A stretch of DNA of 63,130 nt from Chryseobacterium sp. S0630. GTDB lineage: Bacteria > Bacteroidota > Bacteroidia > Flavobacteriales > Weeksellaceae. Location: assembly GCF_024158915.1 (NCBI RefSeq), contig NZ_JAMZGF010000027.1:1-63130 (forward strand). The letters are read 5' to 3'. This document shows positions 1 to 8,246 of the stretch, piece by piece; position 1 is the stretch's first letter; each line of letters starts with the position of its first letter. The position numbers and the translations under genes were made by a program. The notes beneath the pieces were generated by a model. The model was given only the letters and a program-made list of their open reading frames with translations. It was not told where the DNA came from and did no database searches.

Positions 1-35
1 GCAACGCTAAATTTTTCTTTTTTATACATAAAAAA

Positions 36-68
36 TGCCCCTAAAAAGTGTCTAACTTTTTGGGGGCA
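36..68. terminator. Hairpin of a bidirectional terminator or element end
   Basis: A stem pairs TGCCCC-TAAAAAG with CTTTTTGGGGGCA and is flanked by A-rich sequence on the left, which would be a T-run on the minus strand. No minus-strand gene lies just to its right, so it may end a plus-strand gene off the left edge or be the end of an old mobile element. Confidence 0.4.
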
Positions 69-124
69 GTCCATTTCTGCGGATTTTTTTATGCTTTAAT
101 TATATAGCATAATTTAAACTACAG

Positions 125-194
125 TAGATTCCTACGGAATGACATACTGAGCGCTGCAATTTATCCACACACTTTGTCATTCCGTAGGAATCTA
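125..194. repeat. Intergenic inverted repeat, family A
   Basis: Two perfect 20-base arms (TAGATTCCTACGGAATGACA at 125-144 and its reverse complement at 175-194) enclose a 30-base loop. Near-identical arms recur at 6090-6150 and 33593-33737, always outside genes. The rest of 1-385 holds AT-rich sequence with no gene that I can support. Confidence 0.8.
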
Positions 195-385
195 CCCATC
201 AATAACATGTTCAATTAATAAGCATTTTGCTATTAAACAAAACTAAATACTTTGTAAATCTTTTGTAAAACAAATACAAAACATTGAAAATATAACAGTT
301 ACTATTTTACCAGCACAATACATTTCATTTACAATCTTTACAAGAACTTCCCTTCTAATTTTACTTCATCAAAAAAATTAATCTT

Positions 386-1330
386 ATGAAAAAGTTCATC
401 TTACTCGTTGCTGTATCAAGCACTTTCATTATGTGTAAAAAAGCGGAAGCTACACAGGATAAAATACATGAAGCAATCCATTCAGCCGACAGTGCGGCTA
501 CAGTTGCTTCAGAAACCGTTGAAAATGCCAGTAAAACAGTAGACCAGGTTATGGATTCTGCTAATATTAAAATAAAAGATTTTGAGAATACTAAAAATGA
601 CATCCAGGAAAAGATAGAACATACCTCCAAAATGGTAGATTCTTTATCTGATAAAATTGCCAATACAAAACTGGAATCAAAAATTGAGAAAAAAGATTCT
701 ATAGCAAAGAAATCTGAAAAAATTGCAGCAAAAACTCCAGCACCAAAGGTTATTAAAGAAACAAAAATCATTTATAAAGAAAAGCCTAAGAATGACAGTT
801 ACGAATTGAATATGCCTAAAGATAAAATGGTAAAATCAGGATATCTTTCTATAACCGCAGAGAATGTGGAAACGGTAAAGGAAATTATCCGGGAAGAAGC
901 GAACAGAAATAACGGCTATATCAAAAGTGAAAATCTTTCTTATGTAGAATCTGCCAGCCCTCATGGAGAAGATCAAAAAATATACAGCCTTGACATCAAA
1001 GTTCCTATGCAGCATTTTGATGGATTAATGGACGCTATCAATAGCAATGTTGGAGATATTGATACAAAAGATATTCAGGTTTCCGGGCGAAACTACGCAG
1101 ACAATACCATCTGTACAATCAATGTAAATATCAGCGATAAAGCTAAAACAGAAACAGAGCCTAAAACTTTTGGTGGAAAATCACTGGCTGCCATTGAATC
1201 CGGCTGGGATGTTATTACTTCAATATTCCTGTTTATCCTTCCATTATGGCCTTTATTCCTGATTGCCGGTATTGGATATTATTTCTATAAAAAGAAGAAC
1301 AGAAACATTCCTAATAATGATTCTCACTAG
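386..1330 (+). CDS. DUF4349-like lipoprotein with C-terminal membrane helix
   Basis: The 314-residue protein starts with a short hydrophobic signal ending in a lipobox-like FIMC (Cys17), so it is probably a lipoprotein. Residues about 25-140 are Lys/Glu/Ser-rich and predicted coiled coil. Residues about 145-250 (SGYLSITAENVETVKEII ... DIKVPMQHFDGLMDAI) match my recollection of the DUF4349 domain: two short repeats around a helical hairpin. A hydrophobic helix at about 275-300 is followed by a basic tail, YKKKN. It stands alone, with no operon partner. The DUF4349 family is envelope-associated and its role is unknown. An antisense open frame over the coiled-coil part is a shadow. Confidence 0.75.
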   Translation: MKKFILLVAVSSTFIMCKKAEATQDKIHEAIHSADSAATVASETVENASKTVDQVMDSANIKIKDFENTKNDIQEKIEHTSKMVDSLSDKIANTKLESKIEKKDSIAKKSEKIAAKTPAPKVIKETKIIYKEKPKNDSYELNMPKDKMVKSGYLSITAENVETVKEIIREEANRNNGYIKSENLSYVESASPHGEDQKIYSLDIKVPMQHFDGLMDAINSNVGDIDTKDIQVSGRNYADNTICTINVNISDKAKTETEPKTFGGKSLAAIESGWDVITSIFLFILPLWPLFLIAGIGYYFYKKKNRNIPNNDSH

Positions 1331-1561
1331 GTTTCAATCTTTCCTCAGGGTAGATTTTTAATATTTTTTTAATGAGGTTTAGAATTGAAGTTCGATTCTT
1401 ATGTTTAATTTTATCAAACGTAAAAGAAAGTGCTTGCTTATTAGAAAAATAACTCTTAACTTTAAGTATAAGCAAAATGTAAAGAATCTTCGTTGTGAAA
1501 CAGGGTTCAAAAGAAATTTGGAAATTTTATTTCATATATTAATATTTTGTGATTTGGTGTA

Positions 1562-1590
1562 AAATAAGGCCCTCTATTGAGAGCCTTATT
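1562..1590 (-). terminator. Terminator of the 1595-1960 gene
   Basis: The stem AATAAGGCTCTC / GAGGGCCTTATT with a four-base loop has one mismatch and is followed on the minus strand by TTTTA. It sits directly after the stop codon. Confidence 0.7.
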
Positions 1591-1594
1591 TGTT

Positions 1595-1960
1595 TTATTT
1601 CATATTCACTACTTTATCTACAATGAACTTTGTGTTTCCTCTCCAGGGAAGTGCGCCATTGTACTCTTTGTAATGCAGGTCAAAAGTTTTACCGCTGTTG
1701 GTTTCCAGTTGTTTGAAAACTTCGGGATCATCTACGGAAAATTCAAACTCATAGCTTGTAATTGTTCCTGTTTTTCCTCTTCCAAAGCCTTCCTGAATCA
1801 GCTTGCCTTCATAAGTTTTGAAAACATAACCTTTTTTCATAGCATAGTTCAGGTATCCGGATTTTACTCCTTCTCCGAAAACAAAATAGTACTTATACCA
1901 GACAAATACGCCCAGTAACAGCAGTACAACCCCAAGGGTGATCCACAAAGATTTTTTCAT
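1595..1960 (-). CDS. Small membrane-anchored protein of unknown function
   Basis: The protein has 121 residues. The N-terminal 22 residues form one transmembrane helix (LWITLGVVLLLLGVFVWY), followed by a soluble domain with the segments YFVFGEGVKSGYL, FKTYEGKLIQEG and SYEFEFSVDDPEVFKQLE. Similar flavobacterial proteins carry a 6-phosphogluconate dehydrogenase label in databases; nothing in this sequence supports that, since there is no Rossmann glycine motif and it is far too short. The domain is probably extracytoplasmic. It lies 22 bases downstream of the acyl-CoA dehydrogenase gene on the same strand and may be cotranscribed with it; a terminator follows. Confidence 0.75.
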   Translation of the reverse strand: MKKSLWITLGVVLLLLGVFVWYKYYFVFGEGVKSGYLNYAMKKGYVFKTYEGKLIQEGFGRGKTGTITSYEFEFSVDDPEVFKQLETNSGKTFDLHYKEYNGALPWRGNTKFIVDKVVNMK

Positions 1961-1982
1961 AGGTAGTGTGTTTTATAAAATG

Positions 1983-3122
1983 TTATTTTGCGATGCTTCT
2001 GGAGATCACGATTTTCTGGATTTCAGAAGTTCCTTCATAGATCTGAGTGATTTTTGCATCTCTCATTAATCTTTCTACGTGGTATTCTTTCACATATCCG
2101 TATCCACCGTGGATCTGTACTGCTTCAATAGTAGTATCCATTGCCACTTGAGAAGAATATAATTTTGCCATAGCTCCGCTTTCAGAAATATCTTTCCCAG
2201 CATCTTTCTCACAAGCAGCTTTGAAACATAACATTCTTGCAGCAGTGATCTGAGTAGCCATATCAGCCAATTTGAATGCAATAGCCTGGTGGTTGATGAT
2301 TTCAGTTTTGAAAGCTTTTCTTGTTTTAGCATATTTCAATGCCAGTTCGTAAGCACCTGAAGCAATTCCTAAAGCCTGAGAAGCAATACCAATTCTTCCT
2401 CCGTTCAATACTGCCATAGCAAAGTTGAACCCGAATCCGTCAGCACCGATTCTGTTTTCCTTCGGAACTTTTACGTTATTAAAGATCAAAGAGTGAGTAT
2501 CACTTCCTCTGATTCCTAGTTTGTCTTCTTTTAATCCAATTTCAAATCCTTCCCATCCTCTTTCAACGATGAAAGCATTGATTCCTTTGTGCTTTTTCTC
2601 AGGATCTGTCTGTGCAATTACGATATAATAAGTAGCTGTTCCACCATTGGTGATCCAGTTTTTGATACCATTTAAAAGATAGTAATCTCCTTTGTCTTCA
2701 GCAGTAGTTTTCTGAGAAGTTGCATCAGAACCTGCTTCCGGCTCAGATAATGCAAATGCTCCAATTACCTGCCCGCTTGCCAGTGGAGTAAGATATTTTA
2801 CTTTTTGCTCTTCAGAAGCGAATTTTTCAAGACCGGCACAAACCAATGAGTTGTTTACAGACATCACAACAGCTGCAGAAGCATCCACTTTTGCAATTTC
2901 TTCCATTGCAAGTACGTAAGAAACGCTATCCATACCTGCACCGCCGTATTTTGGATCTACCATCATTCCTAAAAGTCCCATTTCTCCCATTTTCTTCACC
3001 TGTTCTGCAGGGAATTTCTGGTCACGGTCTCTTTCAATCACTCCAGGTAAAAGTTCGTTCTGTGCAAAATCTCTTGCTGCCTGCTGAATCATCAGCTGTT
3101 CTTCCGATAAATTAAAGTCCAT
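1983..3122 (-). CDS. Acyl-CoA dehydrogenase
   Basis: This 379-residue protein has the full length of the short/medium-chain acyl-CoA dehydrogenase family, which oxidises acyl-CoA to trans-2-enoyl-CoA with FAD and passes electrons to electron-transfer flavoprotein. Landmarks are the N-terminal helical domain (FNLSEEQLMIQQAARDFA), the FAD/substrate strand segment FALSEPEAGSDA, WITNGG, the C-terminal segment AVQIHGGYGYVKEYHVERLMRD, and the catalytic-glutamate motif YEGTSEIQ near the end. The family is typically cytoplasmic and acts in fatty-acid or branched-chain amino-acid degradation. The exact chain-length preference cannot be read from the sequence. The long-chain acyl-CoA synthetase lies divergently upstream, which fits a shared role in fatty-acid oxidation. 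Confidence 0.93.
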   Translation of the reverse strand: MDFNLSEEQLMIQQAARDFAQNELLPGVIERDRDQKFPAEQVKKMGEMGLLGMMVDPKYGGAGMDSVSYVLAMEEIAKVDASAAVVMSVNNSLVCAGLEKFASEEQKVKYLTPLASGQVIGAFALSEPEAGSDATSQKTTAEDKGDYYLLNGIKNWITNGGTATYYIVIAQTDPEKKHKGINAFIVERGWEGFEIGLKEDKLGIRGSDTHSLIFNNVKVPKENRIGADGFGFNFAMAVLNGGRIGIASQALGIASGAYELALKYAKTRKAFKTEIINHQAIAFKLADMATQITAARMLCFKAACEKDAGKDISESGAMAKLYSSQVAMDTTIEAVQIHGGYGYVKEYHVERLMRDAKITQIYEGTSEIQKIVISRSIAK

Positions 3123-3468
3123 AAAAAAAATAATTAGATAGCCGTAAATTTACACTTTTTAAGCAAATCTGAAAAAATAAATTAAAAGCGGGAAAAAGGC
3201 AGGTTTGGGGAGGTTTAATGATAATGGGATACTTGTTTAGGGATCTGAGATCATGGGTTAAGAAGACAATATAAAACAGATGAAAAAAAATAAACCTTCA
3301 TAAAAGAATCATTGGAAATACAAAATCCCCACTTCAGGGCTTCCGGCCTCCTTTTTGATTCAAACTATTATGGTAAGCATTTAACTAATTCCTAATTATC
3401 ACATTGAGATGTTTTCAATTAAAAAAAATGCTTATATTTAAATTTCTTTATAAATTACGTAAAAAATC
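3123..3468. other. 346-base divergent intergenic region
   Basis: This region lies between the divergent acyl-CoA dehydrogenase and acyl-CoA synthetase genes and must carry both promoters. I see no perfect TAnnTTTG element; TAAATTTA on the minus strand near 3150 and TATATTTA near 3434 on the plus strand are one-base variants. No open frame, hairpin or repeat is supported. Confidence 0.5.
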
Positions 3469-5247
3469 ATGACGATCAAGAGATTATTCGATATTCCACA
3501 CTATGCTTTAGAAAAATATCCTAAAACGGATATGTTTGTAACAAAATATCATGGTGAGTGGAAAAAAACTTCTACACAGGAGTTTATTAATGAGGGAAAT
3601 AAGATATCCAGAGGATTATTGAAGCTTGGTATAAAACCAGGTGATAAAATCGCTTTGATTACAACCAACTCCCGTACAGAATGGGCTATCATGGACTTTG
3701 GACTTTCTCAGATCGGCGTTGTTTCAGTACCGGTTTATCCAAGTATTTCTCCTGAAGATTATGAATTCATCTTCAATAATGCTGAAATTCAGTATTGTTT
3801 TGTTTCTGATAAAGAGCTGTTGAATAAAGTAATGAAAGTAAAGCATAATATCCCAAGTTTACAGGGAATTTTTACTTTTGATAATATCAGTGGAGCTGCC
3901 AACTGGAGAGAAATTCTGGATCTGGGTAAGGATGAATCTACCCAAATTGAAGTAGAAGACCTTTCCAATGCCATCAATACAGAAGATCTTGCAACCATTA
4001 TTTATACTTCCGGAACTACAGGAAGACCAAAAGGAGTAATGCTTACGCATAATAATATTGTTTCAAACGTATTGGGAGCCATACCAAGAATTCCAAAGAA
4101 AAGAAGTCTGGATTACAAGGAAACAAGAGCATTAAGCTTCCTTCCCATCTGTCATATTTTTGAAAGAATGCTGTTCTATCTTTATCAGTACAACGGTTTT
4201 TCTCTTTATTTTGCTGAAAGCATCGAGAAAATGGGTGAAAATGTAAAAGAAGTGAAACCTCATTATATGACTGTAGTACCAAGACTGGTAGAAAAAGTAT
4301 ATGATAAAATCTACAATACTGGATCTTCAGCCGGAGGATTAAAATCAAAAATCTTCTTCTGGGCCCTGAACCTGATTACCAAAAAGAAAACCATTTCAAA
4401 ACCGTCCGGGCTTCAGGAAATTATTGCTGACAAGCTTGTATTTTCTAAATGGAGAGAAGGTTTAGGTGGTGAAATCGTGACTTTGGTTTCAGGATCTGCA
4501 GCATTATCTACAAGACTTAACCTGATGTTCCAGAATGCTGGTATTCCAATTCTGGAAGGCTATGGCTTAACAGAAACTTCCCCTGTAATTTCTGTCAACA
4601 GCTTTGATAAAATGAAAGTGGGAACCGTAGGGATTCCATTGGATAATTTAAAAGTTAAAATTCAGGAAGACGGTGAAATTACAGTGAAAGGACCATCGGT
4701 ATTCAAAGGATATTTCCAGAATGAAGAAATGACGAAAGAAGCTTTTACAGAGGATGGATTCTTTAAAACCGGAGACATTGGACATATCGACAGTGACGGA
4801 TTTTTACAGATCACTGACCGTAAGAAAGAAATGTTCAAAACTTCCGGCGGAAAATATATTGCTCCACAGACTATTGAAAACTTAGCAAAAGCTTCAAAAT
4901 TCATAGAGCAGATTATGGTTGTAGGTGATGGTGAAAAAATGCCGTGTGCTTTGGTACAGCCTGATTTTGAGTTTGCTAAAAACTGGGCTTTAAGAAATAA
5001 TCTGAACATCGGTGCTACACCGGAAGAGATTGCAAAAAGCCCTGAATTGAAGCAAAGAATTGAAAAAGAGATCGACGGCATCAATGAGCACCTTGGAAAC
5101 TGGGAGAAAATCAAAAAAATCGAGCTTACTCCTGAAATATGGAGCATTGAAAGCGGATTGCTTACTCCAACGTTAAAACTGAAAAGAAAAGCGGTAAAAG
5201 AGAAGTTTATTGCTTTGTATAATAAGATGTATGATCATCAGGAATAA
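3469..5247 (+). CDS. Long-chain acyl-CoA synthetase (AMP-forming)
   Basis: The 592-residue protein belongs to the ANL adenylating superfamily and activates long-chain fatty acids to acyl-CoA at the membrane, using ATP and CoA. Landmarks are the P-loop-like A3 motif IIYTSGTTGRPKGVMLTH (about 178-195), LPICHIFERM, the A5 motif EGYGLTETSPV, the A7 motif TGDIGHIDSDGF, and the A8 hinge with the catalytic lysine near GGKYIAPQ (residues about 460-470). It is similar in length and motif order to the FadD15 type. It lies divergent from an acyl-CoA dehydrogenase; a lipoprotein gene follows 7 bases downstream, so the two are probably cotranscribed. The role is either beta-oxidation entry or recycling of membrane fatty acids. 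Confidence 0.93.
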   Translation: MTIKRLFDIPHYALEKYPKTDMFVTKYHGEWKKTSTQEFINEGNKISRGLLKLGIKPGDKIALITTNSRTEWAIMDFGLSQIGVVSVPVYPSISPEDYEFIFNNAEIQYCFVSDKELLNKVMKVKHNIPSLQGIFTFDNISGAANWREILDLGKDESTQIEVEDLSNAINTEDLATIIYTSGTTGRPKGVMLTHNNIVSNVLGAIPRIPKKRSLDYKETRALSFLPICHIFERMLFYLYQYNGFSLYFAESIEKMGENVKEVKPHYMTVVPRLVEKVYDKIYNTGSSAGGLKSKIFFWALNLITKKKTISKPSGLQEIIADKLVFSKWREGLGGEIVTLVSGSAALSTRLNLMFQNAGIPILEGYGLTETSPVISVNSFDKMKVGTVGIPLDNLKVKIQEDGEITVKGPSVFKGYFQNEEMTKEAFTEDGFFKTGDIGHIDSDGFLQITDRKKEMFKTSGGKYIAPQTIENLAKASKFIEQIMVVGDGEKMPCALVQPDFEFAKNWALRNNLNIGATPEEIAKSPELKQRIEKEIDGINEHLGNWEKIKKIELTPEIWSIESGLLTPTLKLKRKAVKEKFIALYNKMYDHQE

Positions 5248-5254
5248 TTATTCA

Positions 5255-5914
5255 ATGGAATTATTTAAGTATAAATTCATCTACCAATCCACTTTTGTTG
5301 GATTGGTATTTTTTATGTTTTCATGTAAACAACAGATTGAAAACACAAAATCAATAGCTGAGGAAAAAATAGAAATTCCACAACTTTTATCAGATTCCAC
5401 GTTAAAAGAGAAAACATTGAATGATTATATTCAAACTGCTGAAATCATAAAACCCAATGTAAAAAACGGGGTTCCTTTTAACAAGCTTGATTATGATAAA
5501 ATTATTGCTTATGATTTTGCTGGTGACGAAGAGACCTATCCTAATCCAATTGATAGAAAAGGAAAATTTATCCCTGTGATCCTGAGACAACAGTTTCTGA
5601 CTCAAAAACAAGCCGATCAGATCCTATCTGCCTTAGCAAAAAATTCAAGCTATGGTGAGAGCTCTGCGGCATGTTTTCAACCTCATCTGGGATTAGTGTT
5701 TTTTAAAGACAATAAAAAAATCAATCAGATTAGTATTTGTTTAAGCTGTAACGCTTCAATTACAGAAATTGAAATTCCTGCCAGAATCCATAAAGTATTT
5801 AATAAGGGAACAGATAATGAGTATTCCTTTACTGGCTTCAAACCGTCTGGAAAAGCAGCAATCATCAAACTGTGTAAAGAGATTAATTTTCATTATGGAA
5901 ACAAGAAAGAGTAA
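5255..5914 (+). CDS. Putative lipoprotein, unknown function
   Basis: I start this at the ATG at 5255 rather than the longer frame from 5210, which would overlap the acyl-CoA synthetase and bury the signal. From 5255 it gives 219 residues with a hydrophobic N-terminus ending FMFSC, a plausible lipobox (Cys24). The mature part contains SSAACFQPHLGLVFF and ISICLSCNAS; this pair (C-F-x-P-H-x-G and I-C-L-x-C-N) is a recurrent pattern in small Bacteroidota proteins, and the Cys/His residues suggest a metal or redox site. I cannot assign a function. It lies 7 bases after the synthetase and is likely in the same transcript. Confidence 0.75.
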   Translation: MELFKYKFIYQSTFVGLVFFMFSCKQQIENTKSIAEEKIEIPQLLSDSTLKEKTLNDYIQTAEIIKPNVKNGVPFNKLDYDKIIAYDFAGDEETYPNPIDRKGKFIPVILRQQFLTQKQADQILSALAKNSSYGESSAACFQPHLGLVFFKDNKKINQISICLSCNASITEIEIPARIHKVFNKGTDNEYSFTGFKPSGKAAIIKLCKEINFHYGNKKE

Positions 5915-6018
5915 TATATTAATAAAACAGATTGAAAAATAACTTTCTTTTTTATTTATAACGAAGTCCTTTATTTTGAATATTTTTATAGGTTTTGGCT
6001 AAAATTTCATTTTGATTA

Positions 6019-6036
6019 AACGGGCTAAAGCCCGTT
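6019..6036. repeat. Family B palindrome, copy 1
   Basis: This is a perfect palindrome, AACGGGCTAAAGCCCGTT, followed by CCTATTGATGA. The same 18-mer recurs at 6171-6188 and a variant at 33776-33793, all intergenic. Confidence 0.8.
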
Positions 6037-6089
6037 CCTATTGATGATTTTCCATTGTTTTTTTCAACCTTAATGATTAACGCCAACTT

Positions 6090-6150
6090 TGTCATTCCAT
6101 AGGAATCTATATCATATTAAAAGAATGTGCAAAGATTCCTACGAAATGAA
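6090..6150. repeat. Family A inverted repeat, degenerate copy
   Basis: One arm (TGTCATTCCATAGGAATCTA, 6090-6109) differs by one base from the copy at 175-194; the other (AGATTCCTACGAAATGA, about 6133-6149) is a degenerate partner. The pair lies between two family B palindromes, making a composite intergenic block. Confidence 0.7.
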
Positions 6151-6170
6151 AAGAACACCGTAAAAAATTA

Positions 6171-6188
6171 AACGGGCTAAAGCCCGTT
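6171..6188. repeat. Family B palindrome, copy 2
   Basis: The 18-mer is identical to 6019-6036 and is followed by TCTATTGA. Together with the family A arms between them it fills most of the 341-base gap at 5915-6255, which contains no gene. Confidence 0.8.
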
Positions 6189-6203
6189 TCTATTGAATAC
6201 ACA

Positions 6204-6236
6204 AAAAAAGCTGTCTCATTTCTGAAACAGCTTTTA
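6204..6236 (-). terminator. Terminator of the nif3 operon
   Basis: The stem AAAAGCTGT / ACAGCTTTT is followed on the minus strand by a run of seven T. It lies 20 bases after the stop codon of the coiled-coil gene. Confidence 0.75.
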
Positions 6237-6255
6237 TATGTTTTAAAATCAATAA

Positions 6256-7032
6256 TTAGAATTTAATTACAGATTTCATTCTTTCGTTTTCTTCCATTAC
6301 CAATTCATCATCAACAAGGATTTTTCCAGAGTGCTCATCAATGATGATTTTCTTTCTCTGAGCAATTTCCATTTGCTTTTGAGGAGGAATAGTGAAGAAA
6401 GATCCTTTTGGAGCTCCTCTTTCTAATCCTACTACTGCAAGACCATTGATAGAGTTGGTTCTGATTCTGTTGTAAGAAGCCAATAATCTTTCATCAATTT
6501 TACCTGCGAATTCTTTAGACTGCTCTAAAAGATATTCTTCTTCTTTCTGCGTTTCAGAGATCAAACCATCCAATTCTTCTTTCTTGAATTTCAAATGGCT
6601 TTTCAAATCATCGATCTTAGAGTTCAGTTCGCTTAAAGTTTCGTTTTTGTGAGCGATTTTAGCTCCGAATTCTTTAATTCTTTTTTCAGCAAGCTGAATT
6701 TCCAGATCCTGGAATTCCATTTCTTTCCCTAATGCTTCAAACTCTTTATTGTTTCTTACATTATCCTGCTGAGATTTGTATTTCTCAATTAAAGTTTTAG
6801 CATGGTTAATTACTTCATGCTTTGTTTTGATCTGATCGTCCTGATCTTTGATATCAGCATGAAATTTTTCAGCTCTTTTTTCAAGACCTTCAATCTCAAT
6901 CTCAAGATCTTCAACTTCAATTGGCAATTCTCCTCTAGTATTTCGGATTTCATCCAATCTTGAATCAATGATCTGTAAATCGTATAAAGCTCTTAATTTT
7001 TCTTCAACTGAAATATCGTTGGTTTTTGCCAT
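6256..7032 (-). CDS. Coiled-coil protein of the C4 zinc-ribbon (zf-RING_7) family, lacking the cysteines
   Basis: The protein has 258 residues. Residues about 10-185 are a long antiparallel coiled coil rich in E, K, I and L. The C-terminal part (197-258) aligns with the family's zinc ribbon: GLERGAPKGSFFTIPPQKQ and IIIDEHSGKILVDDE. In the usual family consensus these read GxCGGCF and CEHCGRIL; here residues 207-211 are A-P-K-G-S and 232-236 D-E-H-S-G, so all four zinc ligands are absent. Family members are linked to nucleic-acid or ribosome-associated roles. It starts 2 bases after nif3, the same pairing seen in many bacteria, so it is translationally linked to it. The fold assignment is confident; zinc binding is unlikely. 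Confidence 0.88.
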   Translation of the reverse strand: MAKTNDISVEEKLRALYDLQIIDSRLDEIRNTRGELPIEVEDLEIEIEGLEKRAEKFHADIKDQDDQIKTKHEVINHAKTLIEKYKSQQDNVRNNKEFEALGKEMEFQDLEIQLAEKRIKEFGAKIAHKNETLSELNSKIDDLKSHLKFKKEELDGLISETQKEEEYLLEQSKEFAGKIDERLLASYNRIRTNSINGLAVVGLERGAPKGSFFTIPPQKQMEIAQRKKIIIDEHSGKILVDDELVMEENERMKSVIKF

Positions 7033-7034
7033 AT

Positions 7035-8132
7035 TTAAATGAAATAATTTACTGGGTTTGTTTTTTCAATAGATTTTGAAATTGCAAATGTACTAAATTT
7101 TTGTGATAAAATTTCAAATAATTGTTGAGCAACAAATTGTTCTGATTCATAATGTCCTATATCACAGATCAGCATTTTAGACTCAGCCAGAAAATAGTCG
7201 TGATATTTAAGATCTCCGGTAAGATAAGCATCACATTTCCTGGCTGCTGCAGATCGTATTCCACTTGCTCCTGAGCCTCCCAGAACCCCTACTCTTTTGA
7301 TTTTTTTATTATTAAAAGAGGAATGTTTTATCACTTCCAAACCAAATTTTTCTTTTACAAATCCAAGGAAATCTTTTTCATCCATTTCTTCTTCCAGATC
7401 ACCGTACATTCCCAAGCCGGCATGATGATTTTTATTATCCAGATTATAAACCTGATAGGCTACTTCTTCATAAGGATGTGCTGTCTTCATAGCACCCACA
7501 ATCTGCCCTTGTTTAAAACCTTCAAAAATCACAGAGATCATATCTTCATCTGCATTTTCACGAACTCCCTGCTGTCCTGAAAACGGATTTGAACCTTCTA
7601 CAGGCCTGAATGTTCCGTTACCATTCACTGTAAAACTGCATTCATCATAAAATCCGATATTTCCTGCTCCGGCTGAGAACATGGCTTCTTTTACTTTTTC
7701 TGAATAGTCTTTGGGAACAAAAACCGTCAACTGTTTTAAATTATTTTCTTTAGGCTGAAGAATTTTCATATTCTTTAATCCCAACTGACTGCATATTCCA
7801 TGGTTGACTCCAAAGAAATCATTATCAAATGCGGTGTGGATGGCATAGATGGCAACCTTATTTTCAATAGCTTTTAAAACTGCTCTCTCTACGTAGTTCT
7901 TCCCTGTTAAAGATTTTAATCCGGAAAATATAATGGGATGAAAGCACACAATCAGATTGCAGTTTCTCTCAATAGCTTCATCAACCACATTTTCCAACGC
8001 ATCATGGCAAACCAGAATCCCTGACACATCACGGTCGTAAACCCCGCAGAGTAATCCCACATTATCAAAATCTTCTGCCTGTCTGATACTTATTTCCTCT
8101 TCAATCTTTGCAATTACAGTTTTTAGCTTCAT
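7035..8132 (-). CDS. Nif3-like dinuclear metal centre protein
   Basis: The 365-residue protein matches the long form of the NIF3/YbgI family (also labelled GTP cyclohydrolase I type 2), a hexameric protein with a dimetal site and a central inserted PII-like domain. Metal-site segments visible are NLIVCFHPIIFSGLK, AIYAIHTAFDN near residue 100, and, in the C-terminal half, GVLGGSGAS, AYLTGDLKYHDY and ICDIGHYESE (His-Tyr-Glu-Ser-Glu). The insert around 130-235 includes FVPKDYSEKVKEAMFSAGAGNIGFYDECSF and AHPYEEVAYQVY, typical of the family. The biochemical role is unsettled. The first gene of a two-gene operon with the coiled-coil zinc-ribbon relative. Confidence 0.92.
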   Translation of the reverse strand: MKLKTVIAKIEEEISIRQAEDFDNVGLLCGVYDRDVSGILVCHDALENVVDEAIERNCNLIVCFHPIIFSGLKSLTGKNYVERAVLKAIENKVAIYAIHTAFDNDFFGVNHGICSQLGLKNMKILQPKENNLKQLTVFVPKDYSEKVKEAMFSAGAGNIGFYDECSFTVNGNGTFRPVEGSNPFSGQQGVRENADEDMISVIFEGFKQGQIVGAMKTAHPYEEVAYQVYNLDNKNHHAGLGMYGDLEEEMDEKDFLGFVKEKFGLEVIKHSSFNNKKIKRVGVLGGSGASGIRSAAARKCDAYLTGDLKYHDYFLAESKMLICDIGHYESEQFVAQQLFEILSQKFSTFAISKSIEKTNPVNYFI

Positions 8133-8196
8133 TAATTTTATATTTTACAGTTACAGCGAAGATATTAATTTTACGGGAAAAATTTCCACAACCATA

Positions 8197-8226
8197 AAAA
8201 AACCGGCTTTCATCAACCGGTTTTAT
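8197..8226 (-). terminator. Terminator of the 8247-9095 gene
   Basis: The stem AAAACCGG / CCGGTTTT encloses a 10-base loop; the minus strand continues with eight T. Confidence 0.75.
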
Positions 8227-8246
8227 TTTGATATTAAAAAAGACTG

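Noticed and set aside
1595..1960. 6-phosphogluconate dehydrogenase label
   Set aside because: Relatives carry this label, but the protein has 121 residues, one membrane helix and no NADP-binding glycine motif.
4662..5147. A 161-residue open frame antisense to the acyl-CoA synthetase
   Set aside because: It lies wholly inside a well-conserved gene on the other strand, shows no known motif and has the composition expected of a shadow.
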